From: an uncultured Clostridia bacterium
GTDB lineage: Bacteria > Bacillota > Clostridia > Christensenellales > Borkfalkiaceae
Length of the DNA: 64,000 bases
Assembly: GCA_947628505.1 (NCBI GenBank)
Contig: CANRAD010000011.1
Coordinates: 1 to 64,000 of the forward strand
Direction: 5' to 3'
The first letter of the stretch is position 1, and the number at the start of each line of letters is the position of its first letter. A program made the position numbers and the translations under genes. This document shows, one piece after another, positions 30,048-39,731 of the stretch. A model generated the notes under the pieces. The model ran no database searches, had not been told where the DNA came from, and saw only the letters and a program-made list of their open reading frames with translations.

Positions 30048-30755
30048 TTATTCTCCGCTGTGGTCGAAGAGTACCATATAAAAGCCCTTGAAGATAATTT
30101 TGAGATCGAGAAGAACGCTCTGCTTTTTTATGTACTCCAAATCGAGTTCAACCCACTCGTCGAAAGAGAGCGAGTTTCTGTTTTTTTTGATTTGCCAAAG
30201 GCACAACAGACCTACGCGAACGTCGAGGCGGTGCATCTGATAGGGCGTGTACTGCTCCACTTCCTCTTTGAGCGGAGGACGCGGTCCGACGACGCTCATT
30301 GTGCCGTTTATGATGTTGAGAAGCTGCAACAGCTCGTCTATAGAAAATTTTCTGAAAAACCTTCCCACCCGCGTTACTCTCGGATCGTTTTTCATCTTGA
30401 ACGCGGGAGGATCGGCTTCGTTTTTGCCCTCGGCGATAAGCCGCTCTTTCATCTCCTCCGCGTTGGGAACCATTGTGCGTATCTTGAAAATTTTAAACTC
30501 TTTGCCGCCCTTGCCTACCCGCTTGGAGACATAGACGGGGCTGTGAAAATCTTCGAGCCATTTGACAAGCAGACACAACAGTATGAACCACGACAACAAC
30601 AACAGAAGCAGCGTTGCGGAAATTATATCGAAAGAGCGTTTGAAAAAACGATAGACGAAATAGGCGAATTTATTTTTTACGGGAGGAACGTATATCTTTT
30701 CTCCCGGAACCGCCGCGTCTTCGAGTTCGGCGTCGGTCTTTGCTGAGTTTTCCAT
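30048..30755 (-). CDS. Lipid-linked sugar (undecaprenyl-phosphate) transferase
   Basis: KRSFDIISATLLLLLLSWFILL, SKRVGKGGKEFKIFKIRTM, TRVGRFFRKFSIDELLQLLNIINGTMSVVGPRPPL. Confidence 0.93.
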   Translation of the reverse strand: MENSAKTDAELEDAAVPGEKIYVPPVKNKFAYFVYRFFKRSFDIISATLLLLLLSWFILLCLLVKWLEDFHSPVYVSKRVGKGGKEFKIFKIRTMVPNAEEMKERLIAEGKNEADPPAFKMKNDPRVTRVGRFFRKFSIDELLQLLNIINGTMSVVGPRPPLKEEVEQYTPYQMHRLDVRVGLLCLWQIKKNRNSLSFDEWVELDLEYIKKQSVLLDLKIIFKGFYMVLFDHSGE

Positions 30756-30918
30756 AGTTTAACGAGTTGCGGCGACAAATTACGACTATATAGCCTATAA
30801 AAACCGCCAATTGAATTATACTACCATAACGTTACTAAGTCAAGTATATGCTTTTATTTAAAATATAATTTATATATTACCTTGAACTTACATAAAACGC
30901 GGTAAATCGTCATAACTC

Positions 30919-30950
30919 TGCGCCCGCCGCACGCGGCGGCGGGCGCAGAC
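30919..30950 (-). terminator. GC-rich hairpin after the gerC-type gene
   Basis: ctgcgcccgccgcacgcggcggcgggcgcag; no clear U-tract. Confidence 0.5.
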
Positions 30951-30956
30951 GCGCCG

Positions 30957-32249
30957 TCAGCTTATGCTCTTCACTTTCACGTTCAGACTGACTTTCATCC
31001 TTTCGAGCAGGTCTTTTGAAAACGCCTCGAAGAAGTTCGGATGATATTTATAGAGGAGCTCGCGGGCGCCGAACACGTCGCCGTTCCAGCCTACGCACGC
31101 GTCGACCAGAGACGAAAGCCGCGATTTTATCTCGTTTTCCGCACCCTCTATGACTTCGGCGGGCAAAATGTCGTCGTTTACGGTCTCTTTCGGATCGACT
31201 ATCTTTCTTATCCCCGCTATCTGCGCGCTTGCCTCGAAGCTCAAAGTGAGCTCCGGACGGCCCTCTTTCACCGCAAGGGATATCCCGCCCTTGGTGTTTT
31301 TGAGGCCTATGCTGTAATGCAGATCTTCGGCGTCGCACGGCATTACCGCCAGATTTATCTCGTTTTTGAGTATGCCGAGCGCGAAAGACTGACGCTCGTC
31401 CAGAAGTCCGGCGAATTTGCCGTCGGAAAAGACGGCGGTTCTGCGCGCCGTAAATTCGACCGGCTCGCCCGAGCCTTGCGCGCCGCCCGAGGAGGAACCG
31501 CCCGAAGAGCCGCCTCCCTCTCCGCCGCCCGAGCTCTGCTGACTTCCCGACGAAGAGCCGCCGGAACTCTGCGAACCGCCACCCGAAGGGGGATCGCCGC
31601 CGACGTTGTCTCCGTCGCCGCCCTTTTCGGAAGTGCCCTGAACGTTCGCTTCGATATAGGGCATATAGCACGAACGGCTCTTGGAAAAATTGGCCACCGC
31701 TATGTCTTTAAGATCGACGGAGACGACTATCGCGGATTTTTTGAGCTCGTCGCCCAAGGCGTTCTGTATGGCCGTTGAAGTGGAATCGCTCGTGGGCGTG
31801 GGCATGGCGAGCATATCCGAGGCCTTGCCCTTGCACATCGCCACTTCCGCCGTCAGTTCGGAATAGTTCTTTCTGTAAAAACAGCCGAGAATACGGAAGA
31901 GCTCCTTATCGCGGCAGCTTTCGCCTATCAGAATAAGTTGACAGAACAAGAGCTTGGGATAAAATCCCGTTTTGGAGTTTATCTCGTTCAGAGCGTCCGC
32001 CACGGTCATCCCGCTGCCCTGAATCTGCGTATATTCTATGCTCTCGCCGCTTTGGGAGGGCTTGGGAATGGCCATCTGCGCGGTTACCACAACCTCTTCG
32101 CCTTCGCAATCTATTCCCACGGCGGAGATTATGGAGGTTTTTCTTATGTCAACAAGTCCGAAATCGTTCGTAAAGAAGAGACATAAAAGGGCTATAATCA
32201 CAGCCCAATAGAAAAACACCGAAAAGCGCCTTAATTTCTTAACTTTCAT
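30957..32249 (-). CDS. Ger(x)C-type spore germination protein with Gly/Ser-rich insert
   Basis: IRKTSIISAVGIDCEGEEVVVTAQMAIP plus position in an A-B-C operon; 57-aa G/S-rich segment. Confidence 0.88.
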   Translation of the reverse strand: MKVKKLRRFSVFFYWAVIIALLCLFFTNDFGLVDIRKTSIISAVGIDCEGEEVVVTAQMAIPKPSQSGESIEYTQIQGSGMTVADALNEINSKTGFYPKLLFCQLILIGESCRDKELFRILGCFYRKNYSELTAEVAMCKGKASDMLAMPTPTSDSTSTAIQNALGDELKKSAIVVSVDLKDIAVANFSKSRSCYMPYIEANVQGTSEKGGDGDNVGGDPPSGGGSQSSGGSSSGSQQSSGGGEGGGSSGGSSSGGAQGSGEPVEFTARRTAVFSDGKFAGLLDERQSFALGILKNEINLAVMPCDAEDLHYSIGLKNTKGGISLAVKEGRPELTLSFEASAQIAGIRKIVDPKETVNDDILPAEVIEGAENEIKSRLSSLVDACVGWNGDVFGARELLYKYHPNFFEAFSKDLLERMKVSLNVKVKSIS

Positions 32250-33310
32250 ATCTTATCTCTCCTTCTCAGCGCCCATGCGGAAAGCGGCGCGACCACGGCG
32301 AATATGACGGCGGCTATCCACAGCCACTGCGAGAAAAATTCCTGAACGCCGTGAAAATAGTGGTCGAGCGTTATCAAAAGAGTAACGAGCACGAGATTTA
32401 CGCCCAAAGACAGCGCCTCCGGACAGTTCCAGCCCGAACACTTGCAAAAACAGTGTACCGCGAGCTGTACGTTTAAAACGAGGGCGAAAAGCATGACTGT
32501 TTCGAGGGCGTACAGCGCTATTAAGTCTATTCTTCCCACTATGTCCATCGCGGGGAAATACAGAGATACTTTGGATACCGCGAACTGACGGGACGCGGAT
32601 ATCTCGCCGTATATCCCGTAAAAGACCGCGAGAAACCCGAGAACGAGCAGAGCGCCCGCAACATAAGACAGAGTTATCTTCAAGGCGTCGTGTTTTTTGT
32701 AGCGGAAATGCCCCATGAACATCAGAAGATAACAAGGTTCCACAAATCTGTACGCCGTTGAGAGCGCGCCGCCGAAGATATCCTTTGCGGGCGTGCGGGC
32801 TATGGGCAGAAGATTGGTTACGTCCGTCTCCACTACCGACATTGCGAACACGAACGCAATCGAGACGACGAATATGGGAAAGCATATATCCGCCGCTCTT
32901 CCGATATTTCCGAATCCCTTGCAACCGGCGTAAACCGAGAAAAAGAAAAAGGGCAAAAACACGGTTAAAGGCGGCACGTTGTCATAGAAAATCGCGTGAA
33001 CGTACAGCTTCTGTTCGAACATCGGAACTATTGCCGAAAGCACAAAGAACGCGGCGAACAAGCCGTAAATTATTCTCGCGCCTATTTCGCCTAAGGTATC
33101 TTTTAAAAGACCGAAAAAGGTTTTATCCGTTTTGGAGCACAGATACGCCACCGCCCAGACGACTATGCTCTGAACGCCGAAATCTATGAGCGCGGAAAAG
33201 AGAAGATCCCTGCCCGCTATATAGCTCAACATATTCGGATACAGCAAGAGTCTTGTCGCAACCGTGTATGCGAACAGAATAAAACATATCTGCCTAACGC
33301 TTATCTTCAT
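32246..33310 (-). CDS. GerAB/ArcD/ProY-family spore germination permease
   Basis: About 10 TM segments; SVRQICFILFAYTVATRLLLYPNMLSYIAGRDLLFSALIDF; between gerC- and gerA-type genes. Confidence 0.88.
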   Translation of the reverse strand: MKISVRQICFILFAYTVATRLLLYPNMLSYIAGRDLLFSALIDFGVQSIVVWAVAYLCSKTDKTFFGLLKDTLGEIGARIIYGLFAAFFVLSAIVPMFEQKLYVHAIFYDNVPPLTVFLPFFFFSVYAGCKGFGNIGRAADICFPIFVVSIAFVFAMSVVETDVTNLLPIARTPAKDIFGGALSTAYRFVEPCYLLMFMGHFRYKKHDALKITLSYVAGALLVLGFLAVFYGIYGEISASRQFAVSKVSLYFPAMDIVGRIDLIALYALETVMLFALVLNVQLAVHCFCKCSGWNCPEALSLGVNLVLVTLLITLDHYFHGVQEFFSQWLWIAAVIFAVVAPLSAWALRRRDKI

Positions 33311-34730
33311 TTTTCAACCTCACCTTGTCCCGCACGGAGAGCGAAGCGGGACGGTTTTCGAGAGAATACAGATTGGCTTTTACCATACTGTCGTACAAAT
33401 CGCTCTTTACAAGCGGCGCGAACGGCGCCATCAAGGGCGCGCCGTAACTCTGTTCGCTGACGAGATAGCATATCAAGAACGCCGTTAAAAGCACTATTCC
33501 GAAGGGGCCTATGCTTCCGGCGACTATGAGGAATATCCAGCGGAGAGTGGCCGAGGTTTCCACGAGGTCGGGCACGGTGTAGAGGCAAATAGCCGAAAAC
33601 GCAACTATTATTATCGCCGGCGTGGATATGATGCCCGCTTTTACCGCCGTATCGCCAAGAACGAGCGCGCCGACTACCGACAGCGCGAGCCCGACGTATT
33701 TCGGCATTCTTATCGAGGCTTCGTTCAGAACTTCGAGCACGAGAAGCGTCAAAAACATCTCTATGCTCGGCGAAAGCGGCAAGCCCTGCACCGAGCTCGA
33801 TATCCTCAAAAGCAGTCTGTACGGTATTAGCTGTATTTTGAACAGCTGAGCGGAGACGTACAGCGCCGGAAGAAACATTCCTATAAACACCGCCAAAACG
33901 CGCAATATTCTCAAAGTCGTGGCTCTGTACGAGCTCGAATAGTAGTCCTCGCCCGTCTGGAAATCCTCCACGAGCATATATGGAACGGTCAAGGCTATGG
34001 GCGAACCGTCCACTACTATTCCCACTCTGCCCTCGCAGACTTTGGCGCAGAATATATCCGGTTTTTCCGACGTCGCGCACCTCTTGAAAAGCGAGCGCGG
34101 CTTCGAAGATATAAACGACGAGATATACGAGGAATCGGGGATGATATCTATTTCTTCGGCGGCAATCTCCTTTTCTATGCGTTCCGGAAGTCCGGCAGGG
34201 CATACTCCTTCGAGATACACGAGCGCCACGGCGGTATCGGAGCGCTCGCCGCTCTTTACCGTTTTTATCTTCAAATCGCTGCTCTTTATGCGCTTTCTTA
34301 TCAGTCCGAGATTGGTCTTTATGTCCTCTATAAAGCCCTCTCTCGGCCCCTTTACCGCAATCTGTGTGGGCGGCTCGGCGACGGCTCGCGCCGGCGGCTT
34401 TTTCAAGCCTATTATGAAAAATTTTTTCTCGTCCTCGACGAAGAGAACGCCGTTGCCGTCGGAAATTTCCTTTATCGCGTCGGAAAGTTTATCTCCGTCC
34501 TTGACTTCGGGGGAGGCGAGCAAAAGGCGAACCGTGCCGATATCGTCGTTCTTCTTTACGGCGCGCAACGGCTTTACCACGAGTTCGCCCAAAAGCTGTT
34601 TGTCGGCGATGCCGTCGGCATATATCGCGGCAAATTTTTTGCCGCCGTCGGAGATGAACTCGAACACGAGCACGTCCTCCGACGAGAGCACCTTTTTCAC
34701 CGCTTTTATATTCTTTTCGAGTGTAGTCAT
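33294..34730 (-). CDS. GerA-family spore germination protein
   Basis: GRVGIVVDGSPIALTVPYMLVEDFQTGEDYY, SIEMFLTLLVLEVLNEASIRMPKYVG; ATG at 34730. Confidence 0.92.
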   Translation of the reverse strand: MTTLEKNIKAVKKVLSSEDVLVFEFISDGGKKFAAIYADGIADKQLLGELVVKPLRAVKKNDDIGTVRLLLASPEVKDGDKLSDAIKEISDGNGVLFVEDEKKFFIIGLKKPPARAVAEPPTQIAVKGPREGFIEDIKTNLGLIRKRIKSSDLKIKTVKSGERSDTAVALVYLEGVCPAGLPERIEKEIAAEEIDIIPDSSYISSFISSKPRSLFKRCATSEKPDIFCAKVCEGRVGIVVDGSPIALTVPYMLVEDFQTGEDYYSSSYRATTLRILRVLAVFIGMFLPALYVSAQLFKIQLIPYRLLLRISSSVQGLPLSPSIEMFLTLLVLEVLNEASIRMPKYVGLALSVVGALVLGDTAVKAGIISTPAIIIVAFSAICLYTVPDLVETSATLRWIFLIVAGSIGPFGIVLLTAFLICYLVSEQSYGAPLMAPFAPLVKSDLYDSMVKANLYSLENRPASLSVRDKVRLKNEDKR

Positions 34731-34858
34731 AAAAGTATTATCAGTAAAATCGCGCAAAAAATACCTTGCGCGCGTTCCCGACTGCCGACGTCTGCGACGT
34801 TTGACAAAAAACTCCGTCAATGATAAAATGCAACCGAGAAAGAGGTTGCATTTTTACC

Positions 34859-35683
34859 ATGGAAAAATTCGATTACGACGCGAAATATTTCAATCCTTTG
34901 CAGACGCTCGACTGCGGGCAGATATTCCGCTTTGAAAGAAAAGGCGACGGGTTTATCGTCTTCTCCGCCGACAGAGCGTGTCTTTTGAAATCGGACGGCG
35001 TAAAAACTACGGTCGAGAGCGACGACGCAGGATATTTTTACAGATTTTTCGACCTCGACAGAGACTACTCGTCGATAGTCGAAAGGGCGGAAAGTTTCGG
35101 CGTGCCCATTCTCTCGCGCAGCGCGGAAAATTGCCGCGGGCTCAGACTTCTGAACCAGAACGAAGAAGAGATGATTTATTCGTTCATAATTTCGCAGAAC
35201 AACAATATCCCGAGGATAAAAGGCATTATTTCGAGGATATGCGCGGGGTTAGGCGAAAAAAGGGAGTTTTGCGGCGGGGAATTTTACGCCTTTCCCACCA
35301 CCGCCGCTCTCGCCGCCGCGGGCGCGGAATTTTTCAAAAACGCCGGCTGCGGATACAGAGACGCTTATCTCGTCGAAACTTCCGGACGTATTCTGAAAGA
35401 GGGCATAGACGACTTAGGCTCCATGACGAGCGCGCAACTCAAAAAGAGGCTTTTAACTTACAAGGGAATAGGCCCGAAAGTCGCCGACTGCATTGCGCTT
35501 TTCGGCTTTTCGAAGCGGGACAGCTTTCCCGTGGACACCTGGATAGAGAAAGTTTACAAAGAGGATTTCGGCGGAACGCTGAGCGACAGAAAGAAGATAA
35601 ACGATTACTTCGTAAATCTCTTCAAAGAGGACTCGGGATATATACAACAGTATTTATTTTACGGAAAACGGCTAAACTTATAA
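34859..35683 (+). CDS. 8-oxoguanine DNA glycosylase (OGG1-like, HhH-GPD)
   Basis: NPLQTLDCGQIFRFE, YSFIISQNNNIPRIKGII, LLTYKGIGPKVADCIALFGFSKRDSFPVDTWIEKVY. Confidence 0.92.
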   Translation: MEKFDYDAKYFNPLQTLDCGQIFRFERKGDGFIVFSADRACLLKSDGVKTTVESDDAGYFYRFFDLDRDYSSIVERAESFGVPILSRSAENCRGLRLLNQNEEEMIYSFIISQNNNIPRIKGIISRICAGLGEKREFCGGEFYAFPTTAALAAAGAEFFKNAGCGYRDAYLVETSGRILKEGIDDLGSMTSAQLKKRLLTYKGIGPKVADCIALFGFSKRDSFPVDTWIEKVYKEDFGGTLSDRKKINDYFVNLFKEDSGYIQQYLFYGKRLNL

Positions 35684-35684
35684 T

Positions 35685-36359
35685 ATGCCCGATTATTTCA
35701 CGCACTCCATAGCGGCCGAAAAGATATACGAACGGCTTGAAAGCGAGGTCAAAGAAAAAATCGCTTCGCGCACGCTCTATCTTCTGGGCGCGCAGGGCGG
35801 AGACGTGTTTTTCGCCTACAACATAAAGCCTACGAGCAAAAATCTCGGCAGAGAACTGCACGAAAAACCCGCCGCGGAAATATTTAAAAAGCTGTATCTC
35901 GGCAATCAGTCTTACGCGGCCGGTTTCGCCACCCATTATGCGCTCGACAGCGTAATTCACCCGATGATATATGCCTACGAAAACTCCAAACGCTCGCCGT
36001 TCGCGCATACAAGGCTCGAAAGCGACGCGGGGCTTTACGTGAGCAAATTTTACCGCATGCGCCGCACGATACTGCCGCGCGAAAAAGTGCTCGCATGCAC
36101 CGGGCCCGTCTACGACAGCATAAAACCCGTCGAGCCGTCGATTACCGTTACGGGAGTGGAAAGATGCCTCAAAAGGCACTTCAATTACACCCGCTATCTC
36201 TTCCGCTCGAAAAAGCAGACATATAAGTGCGATTACGATTTTTCGCTCTTTGCGGGAGCGGTCGAGGAGGCCGTGGAATTCGGCGCGGAGTGCGTCAGAA
36301 AGGTTATCTCGGGGGATATCGACGCGGATATATTCGGAAGGGATTTCCTGCAAAAATAG
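35685..36359 (+). CDS. Zinc-dependent phospholipase C-like protein
   Basis: MPDYFTHSIAAEKIYERL, LGAQGGDVFFAY, GFATHYALDSVIHPMIYAYE. Confidence 0.82.
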   Translation: MPDYFTHSIAAEKIYERLESEVKEKIASRTLYLLGAQGGDVFFAYNIKPTSKNLGRELHEKPAAEIFKKLYLGNQSYAAGFATHYALDSVIHPMIYAYENSKRSPFAHTRLESDAGLYVSKFYRMRRTILPREKVLACTGPVYDSIKPVEPSITVTGVERCLKRHFNYTRYLFRSKKQTYKCDYDFSLFAGAVEEAVEFGAECVRKVISGDIDADIFGRDFLQK

Positions 36360-36360
36360 T

Positions 36361-37158
36361 TTACGACAATATTTTATCGTAGAGATTGCGGCAAGACAAT
36401 CTCTCGAACAGTTCGTCCTCGGTGATTTCATCGAGGAATTTTTCATCGTAAAACTGCAACACGAGATATCTGGAATCGTCCACGTATCTCAAAGCGTCTT
36501 TAAACGTCGCGTCGCCGTCGAGAATGACGTATCTTATCACTCTGCCCCTCTTCTTTTTTCTCGCCGCGAAATTTATCCTCTGCACGGGGGGAGCTTTCTG
36601 AAAAGCCGAAACGAGCAATAACCCTGCCGCAAACAGCACTGTTACGTTATGTATCGCCGTAAAATACGCGGCGACGAGCAGAGCGCTGACGGCGACGTTC
36701 ACCGCCCTCAATACGATATTTACCCGGGACGGCTTCAAAAAACGCACGAGCGCGCACTTTGCCGCACGGCCGCCGTCGAGAGGATACGCCGGAAGAAGGT
36801 TTAAAACGAGCATGGCCGAATTTGCGTAAAAGAGGATATCCGTATACGCATACGTCTGAGGAAAAAACCACCACAGCCCCGCCACCGCAACGCATATGAA
36901 AAAATTGACCGCCGGCCCCGCGAGAGCGAGCCTGAGTTCGTCGGACGGAGATATGCCCTCTATGTCGCACACCGCCGCGGCGCCGTAAGGCATTAAACTT
37001 ATGCGCGTGCACTCGTAACCCAGCCGAGCCGCGCAAAATATATGACCGCACTCGTGAAGGAGTGCGGTCAGCACGCATATTACGAAAACGGGAAAGCCGC
37101 CGACGAGCGCGGACAGCAATCCTGCCGCCAGAAATAGCGGATGTATCGTTATTTTCAA
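36361..37158 (-). CDS. spoIVFB: M50 intramembrane metalloprotease (SpoIVFB-like)
   Basis: LTALLHECGHIFCAARLG (HExxH), LLPAYPLDGGRAAKC; TTG start overlapping the previous stop (TTGA) is the likely initiation site. Confidence 0.85.
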   Translation of the reverse strand: MKITIHPLFLAAGLLSALVGGFPVFVICVLTALLHECGHIFCAARLGYECTRISLMPYGAAAVCDIEGISPSDELRLALAGPAVNFFICVAVAGLWWFFPQTYAYTDILFYANSAMLVLNLLPAYPLDGGRAAKCALVRFLKPSRVNIVLRAVNVAVSALLVAAYFTAIHNVTVLFAAGLLLVSAFQKAPPVQRINFAARKKKRGRVIRYVILDGDATFKDALRYVDDSRYLVLQFYDEKFLDEITEDELFERLSCRNLYDKILS

Positions 37159-37904
37159 GATTTCCAGACGGGAACTTCGTCCGCGAGGGTGTAGCAATCG
37201 AGGAGTTCGCCGCCGTTATAAAGCGACACGCTTACGGGGAGCTCGCCGTCGGTGTAAGCGAAAGGCAATGTGGCCATAACCTCCGCGCCCTCTTCGCCGT
37301 ATACCGTCGTGAGACCTGTTATTACGCTCGAAAACGAGGACGTGTGCGATATTTCGACGGTGTACACCCCGTCGCTCTCGCTTATCTTCGACACTGTGCC
37401 GTCGCAGATGGGATATACGCTGCACGCCGCGGTGAACGAGAGAACGCCGCTTTCGGAAATTTCGACGTCCGCTTCGGCGTTTGCGCTGACGACGGGCGAA
37501 AGCGTAAGTTCGTTATACGACGGCTCGGAGGCCTGCGTCTGCGGATTGACGACCGAGGTTATGAGCCCGTTTATGGCGCTGTTGGGCATAAAAATGTTGG
37601 TTAAAAATATGCCCAAGGCAATGGCGCACACCGCCACCGTCTCGCCTATTAAAATCATGCTCTCCTTATCCTTTTTGAAAGATATACCGCGGAATACGGA
37701 TTTTTTGGGCGGATCGCTGACGTCCTCGGCCGAAACATACGCGCCAACGCGTTCGTTTACGCTGTCTACTACGAGCTCTTTCAGTTCGTCCGGCGCGGGT
37801 TCCGCGGCCTTTTGTCTGCGTTTGAAAAAACTCTTCTTTTTGGTTACCGTTACCGTGCTTACCGGTATTTCGAGCATCTCGGCGTAATCAAGATCCTGAT
37901 TCAT
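37155..37904 (-). CDS. SpoIVFA-like membrane protein with M23/LytM-like domain
   Basis: Single TM followed by LytM-like region VYPICDGTVSKISESDGVYTVEISHTSSFSSVITGLTTVYGEEGAEV; coupled to the M50 protease gene. Confidence 0.75.
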   Translation of the reverse strand: MNQDLDYAEMLEIPVSTVTVTKKKSFFKRRQKAAEPAPDELKELVVDSVNERVGAYVSAEDVSDPPKKSVFRGISFKKDKESMILIGETVAVCAIALGIFLTNIFMPNSAINGLITSVVNPQTQASEPSYNELTLSPVVSANAEADVEISESGVLSFTAACSVYPICDGTVSKISESDGVYTVEISHTSSFSSVITGLTTVYGEEGAEVMATLPFAYTDGELPVSVSLYNGGELLDCYTLADEVPVWKS

Positions 37905-38001
37905 AAACTTCCTCCGAATTTCAAGTCTACCTTAGTCTATTCGCAAACCGGCGCATTTAGAACAAAAAATAAAGACGGCGCATATAATGACGTTCCGTCT
38001 T

Positions 38002-38835
38002 TTATAATTTGTCGGAGAGCGCTTCGGCCAACGCCGCAAACTTTTCCGGCGAAAGCGTTTCTCCCCTCGCCTTTATATCTATGCCCGCTTCCGAAAGGGC
38101 CGCGCGGGCCTGCTCTCTGGATATACCGAAGCTGTTGACGAGGTTGTTTTCGAGCGTTTTTCTTCGGGAGGAAAACGCCGCCCGAACCGTTTTAAGGTAA
38201 AGCGCCCTGTCTTTCACTTCAAGTCGGCCGTCGCATATGTCGAGCCTGACGACCGCGCTGTCGACGTTCGGCCGGGGCGTGAACGCCGTTCTCGGCACCC
38301 GCTTTATTATTGAAGCGCTCGCCCTCAAAGCTATCGCCGCCGTTATCGCCCCGTACTCGGGGGTATCGCACTCGGCGGCAAGCCGTCGGGCCACCTCCTC
38401 CTGCACCATAACCGTTATGCTTTTGACCTTCTTCCCCTCCTCGATGAGTTTGGTTATAAGCGGAGTGGTTACGTAATACGGTATATTGGCTATGACCGAA
38501 TACTCCCCGAGCTCCTCCTCCAACTTTCCGAGGTCGATTTTCAAAAAATCCGAGAACACGACTTGCGTATTCGGGAAATCCGCGAGCGTTTTTTCGAGCA
38601 CCGGCGCGAGCCGGCCGTCCAGCTCGAAAGCGACGACGCGTTTTGCCACGGCGGCAATCTCGCGCGTTAAAGTGCCCGCGCCGCAGCCTATTTCCACAAC
38701 GCTGTCCTCGCACGTAACGCCGGAAGCACGAACTATCGAAGCAAGCAGATTTCTATCCGTTATGAAGTTTTGACCGAAGCGTTTCTTAAAGGTAAATCCG
38801 CTTTCTCTGAGCGCTCCGAAAATTTCGTTTTCCAT
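38002..38835 (-). CDS. rsmA: 16S rRNA dimethyladenosine transferase RsmA/KsgA
   Basis: KKRFGQNFITDRNLLASIV, VVEIGCGAGTLTREIA, VIANIPYYVTTPLITKL. Confidence 0.97.
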   Translation of the reverse strand: MENEIFGALRESGFTFKKRFGQNFITDRNLLASIVRASGVTCEDSVVEIGCGAGTLTREIAAVAKRVVAFELDGRLAPVLEKTLADFPNTQVVFSDFLKIDLGKLEEELGEYSVIANIPYYVTTPLITKLIEEGKKVKSITVMVQEEVARRLAAECDTPEYGAITAAIALRASASIIKRVPRTAFTPRPNVDSAVVRLDICDGRLEVKDRALYLKTVRAAFSSRRKTLENNLVNSFGISREQARAALSEAGIDIKARGETLSPEKFAALAEALSDKL

Positions 38836-38927
38836 TTTTTAGCCGCCGATTTACGCGTATATATTGCATTTTCTACGCCAAACTATTTTCGTAAACTCCT
38901 CGAAAAGTTTACGGTGCAAATGATGAG

Positions 38928-38955
38928 CAAGTCCGCTTTTTTTAAAAGCGGACTT
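38928..38955 (-). terminator. Hairpin after tatD
   Basis: aagtccgctttttttaaaagcggactt adjacent to the tatD stop. Confidence 0.6.
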
Positions 38956-38960
38956 CGACT

Positions 38961-39731
38961 TTACAGCTTTTTGAAAAGTCTGTGAGCGTTTTCCCACACG
39001 ACGCGCGCCATACTCTCGCAGTCGACGCCGCGTATCTCCGCCATATTGGATAAAATCTCCGGTATGCTTTCGGGAGTGTTGGGGAACGCGCCGTATTTGC
39101 TCGCGGGCGGCATATACGGGCTGTCCGTTTCCGTGAGCAACCTTTCCGAAGGGAGCGCGGCTATGGTCTTTTTGGCTTTTTTTGAGCCCTTCCATGTGCT
39201 CGCTCCGCCGAAGGAAAAACAGAGCCCGAGCTCCGAAAGCCGTTCGGCCGTTTCGGGGGAATGGGAGTAGCAATGCATGAGCGCGCCGTTTTTTATGAGT
39301 TCCCTGTGCTCCCGCAATATATCGAGCATATCCTCGGCGCAATCCCGGGAGTGAATCTGCACGGGCAACCCGAGCTTGTTTGCGAGAACGAGCTGTTGAA
39401 CGAAAGCCCGCCTTTGAAGAGGTTTATCCGTATCGGGGTAATGATAATCGAGCCCCGTTTCGCCTATCGCCACGCACTTGGGATGCGAGGCGAGCTCCTC
39501 TATGCGGGAGATATCGCCGCAATAGCCGCCGAGTTCGGTGGGATGCAGTCCCGCGGTGAAATACACGCAGGAAAACCTTTCCGAATAGTCTCTGAAAAGA
39601 GAGGACGATTCAAGATCGTAGCCCGCCGCTATGATCTTTTTTACGTCCGCGCGCAGTATGCGCTCTATAACTCCCGATATATCTTTGAAACAATCGCCGT
39701 CGAGATGACAGTGTACGTCTATATAATTCAT
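38961..39731 (-). CDS. tatD: TatD-family metal-dependent hydrolase
   Basis: MNYIDVHCHLDGDCF, AIGETGLDYHY, QIHSRDCAEDML, LTETDSPYMPP; true start 39731, the longer ORF-track call runs antisense-like through metG in another frame. Confidence 0.93.
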   Translation of the reverse strand: MNYIDVHCHLDGDCFKDISGVIERILRADVKKIIAAGYDLESSSLFRDYSERFSCVYFTAGLHPTELGGYCGDISRIEELASHPKCVAIGETGLDYHYPDTDKPLQRRAFVQQLVLANKLGLPVQIHSRDCAEDMLDILREHRELIKNGALMHCYSHSPETAERLSELGLCFSFGGASTWKGSKKAKKTIAALPSERLLTETDSPYMPPASKYGAFPNTPESIPEILSNMAEIRGVDCESMARVVWENAHRLFKKL

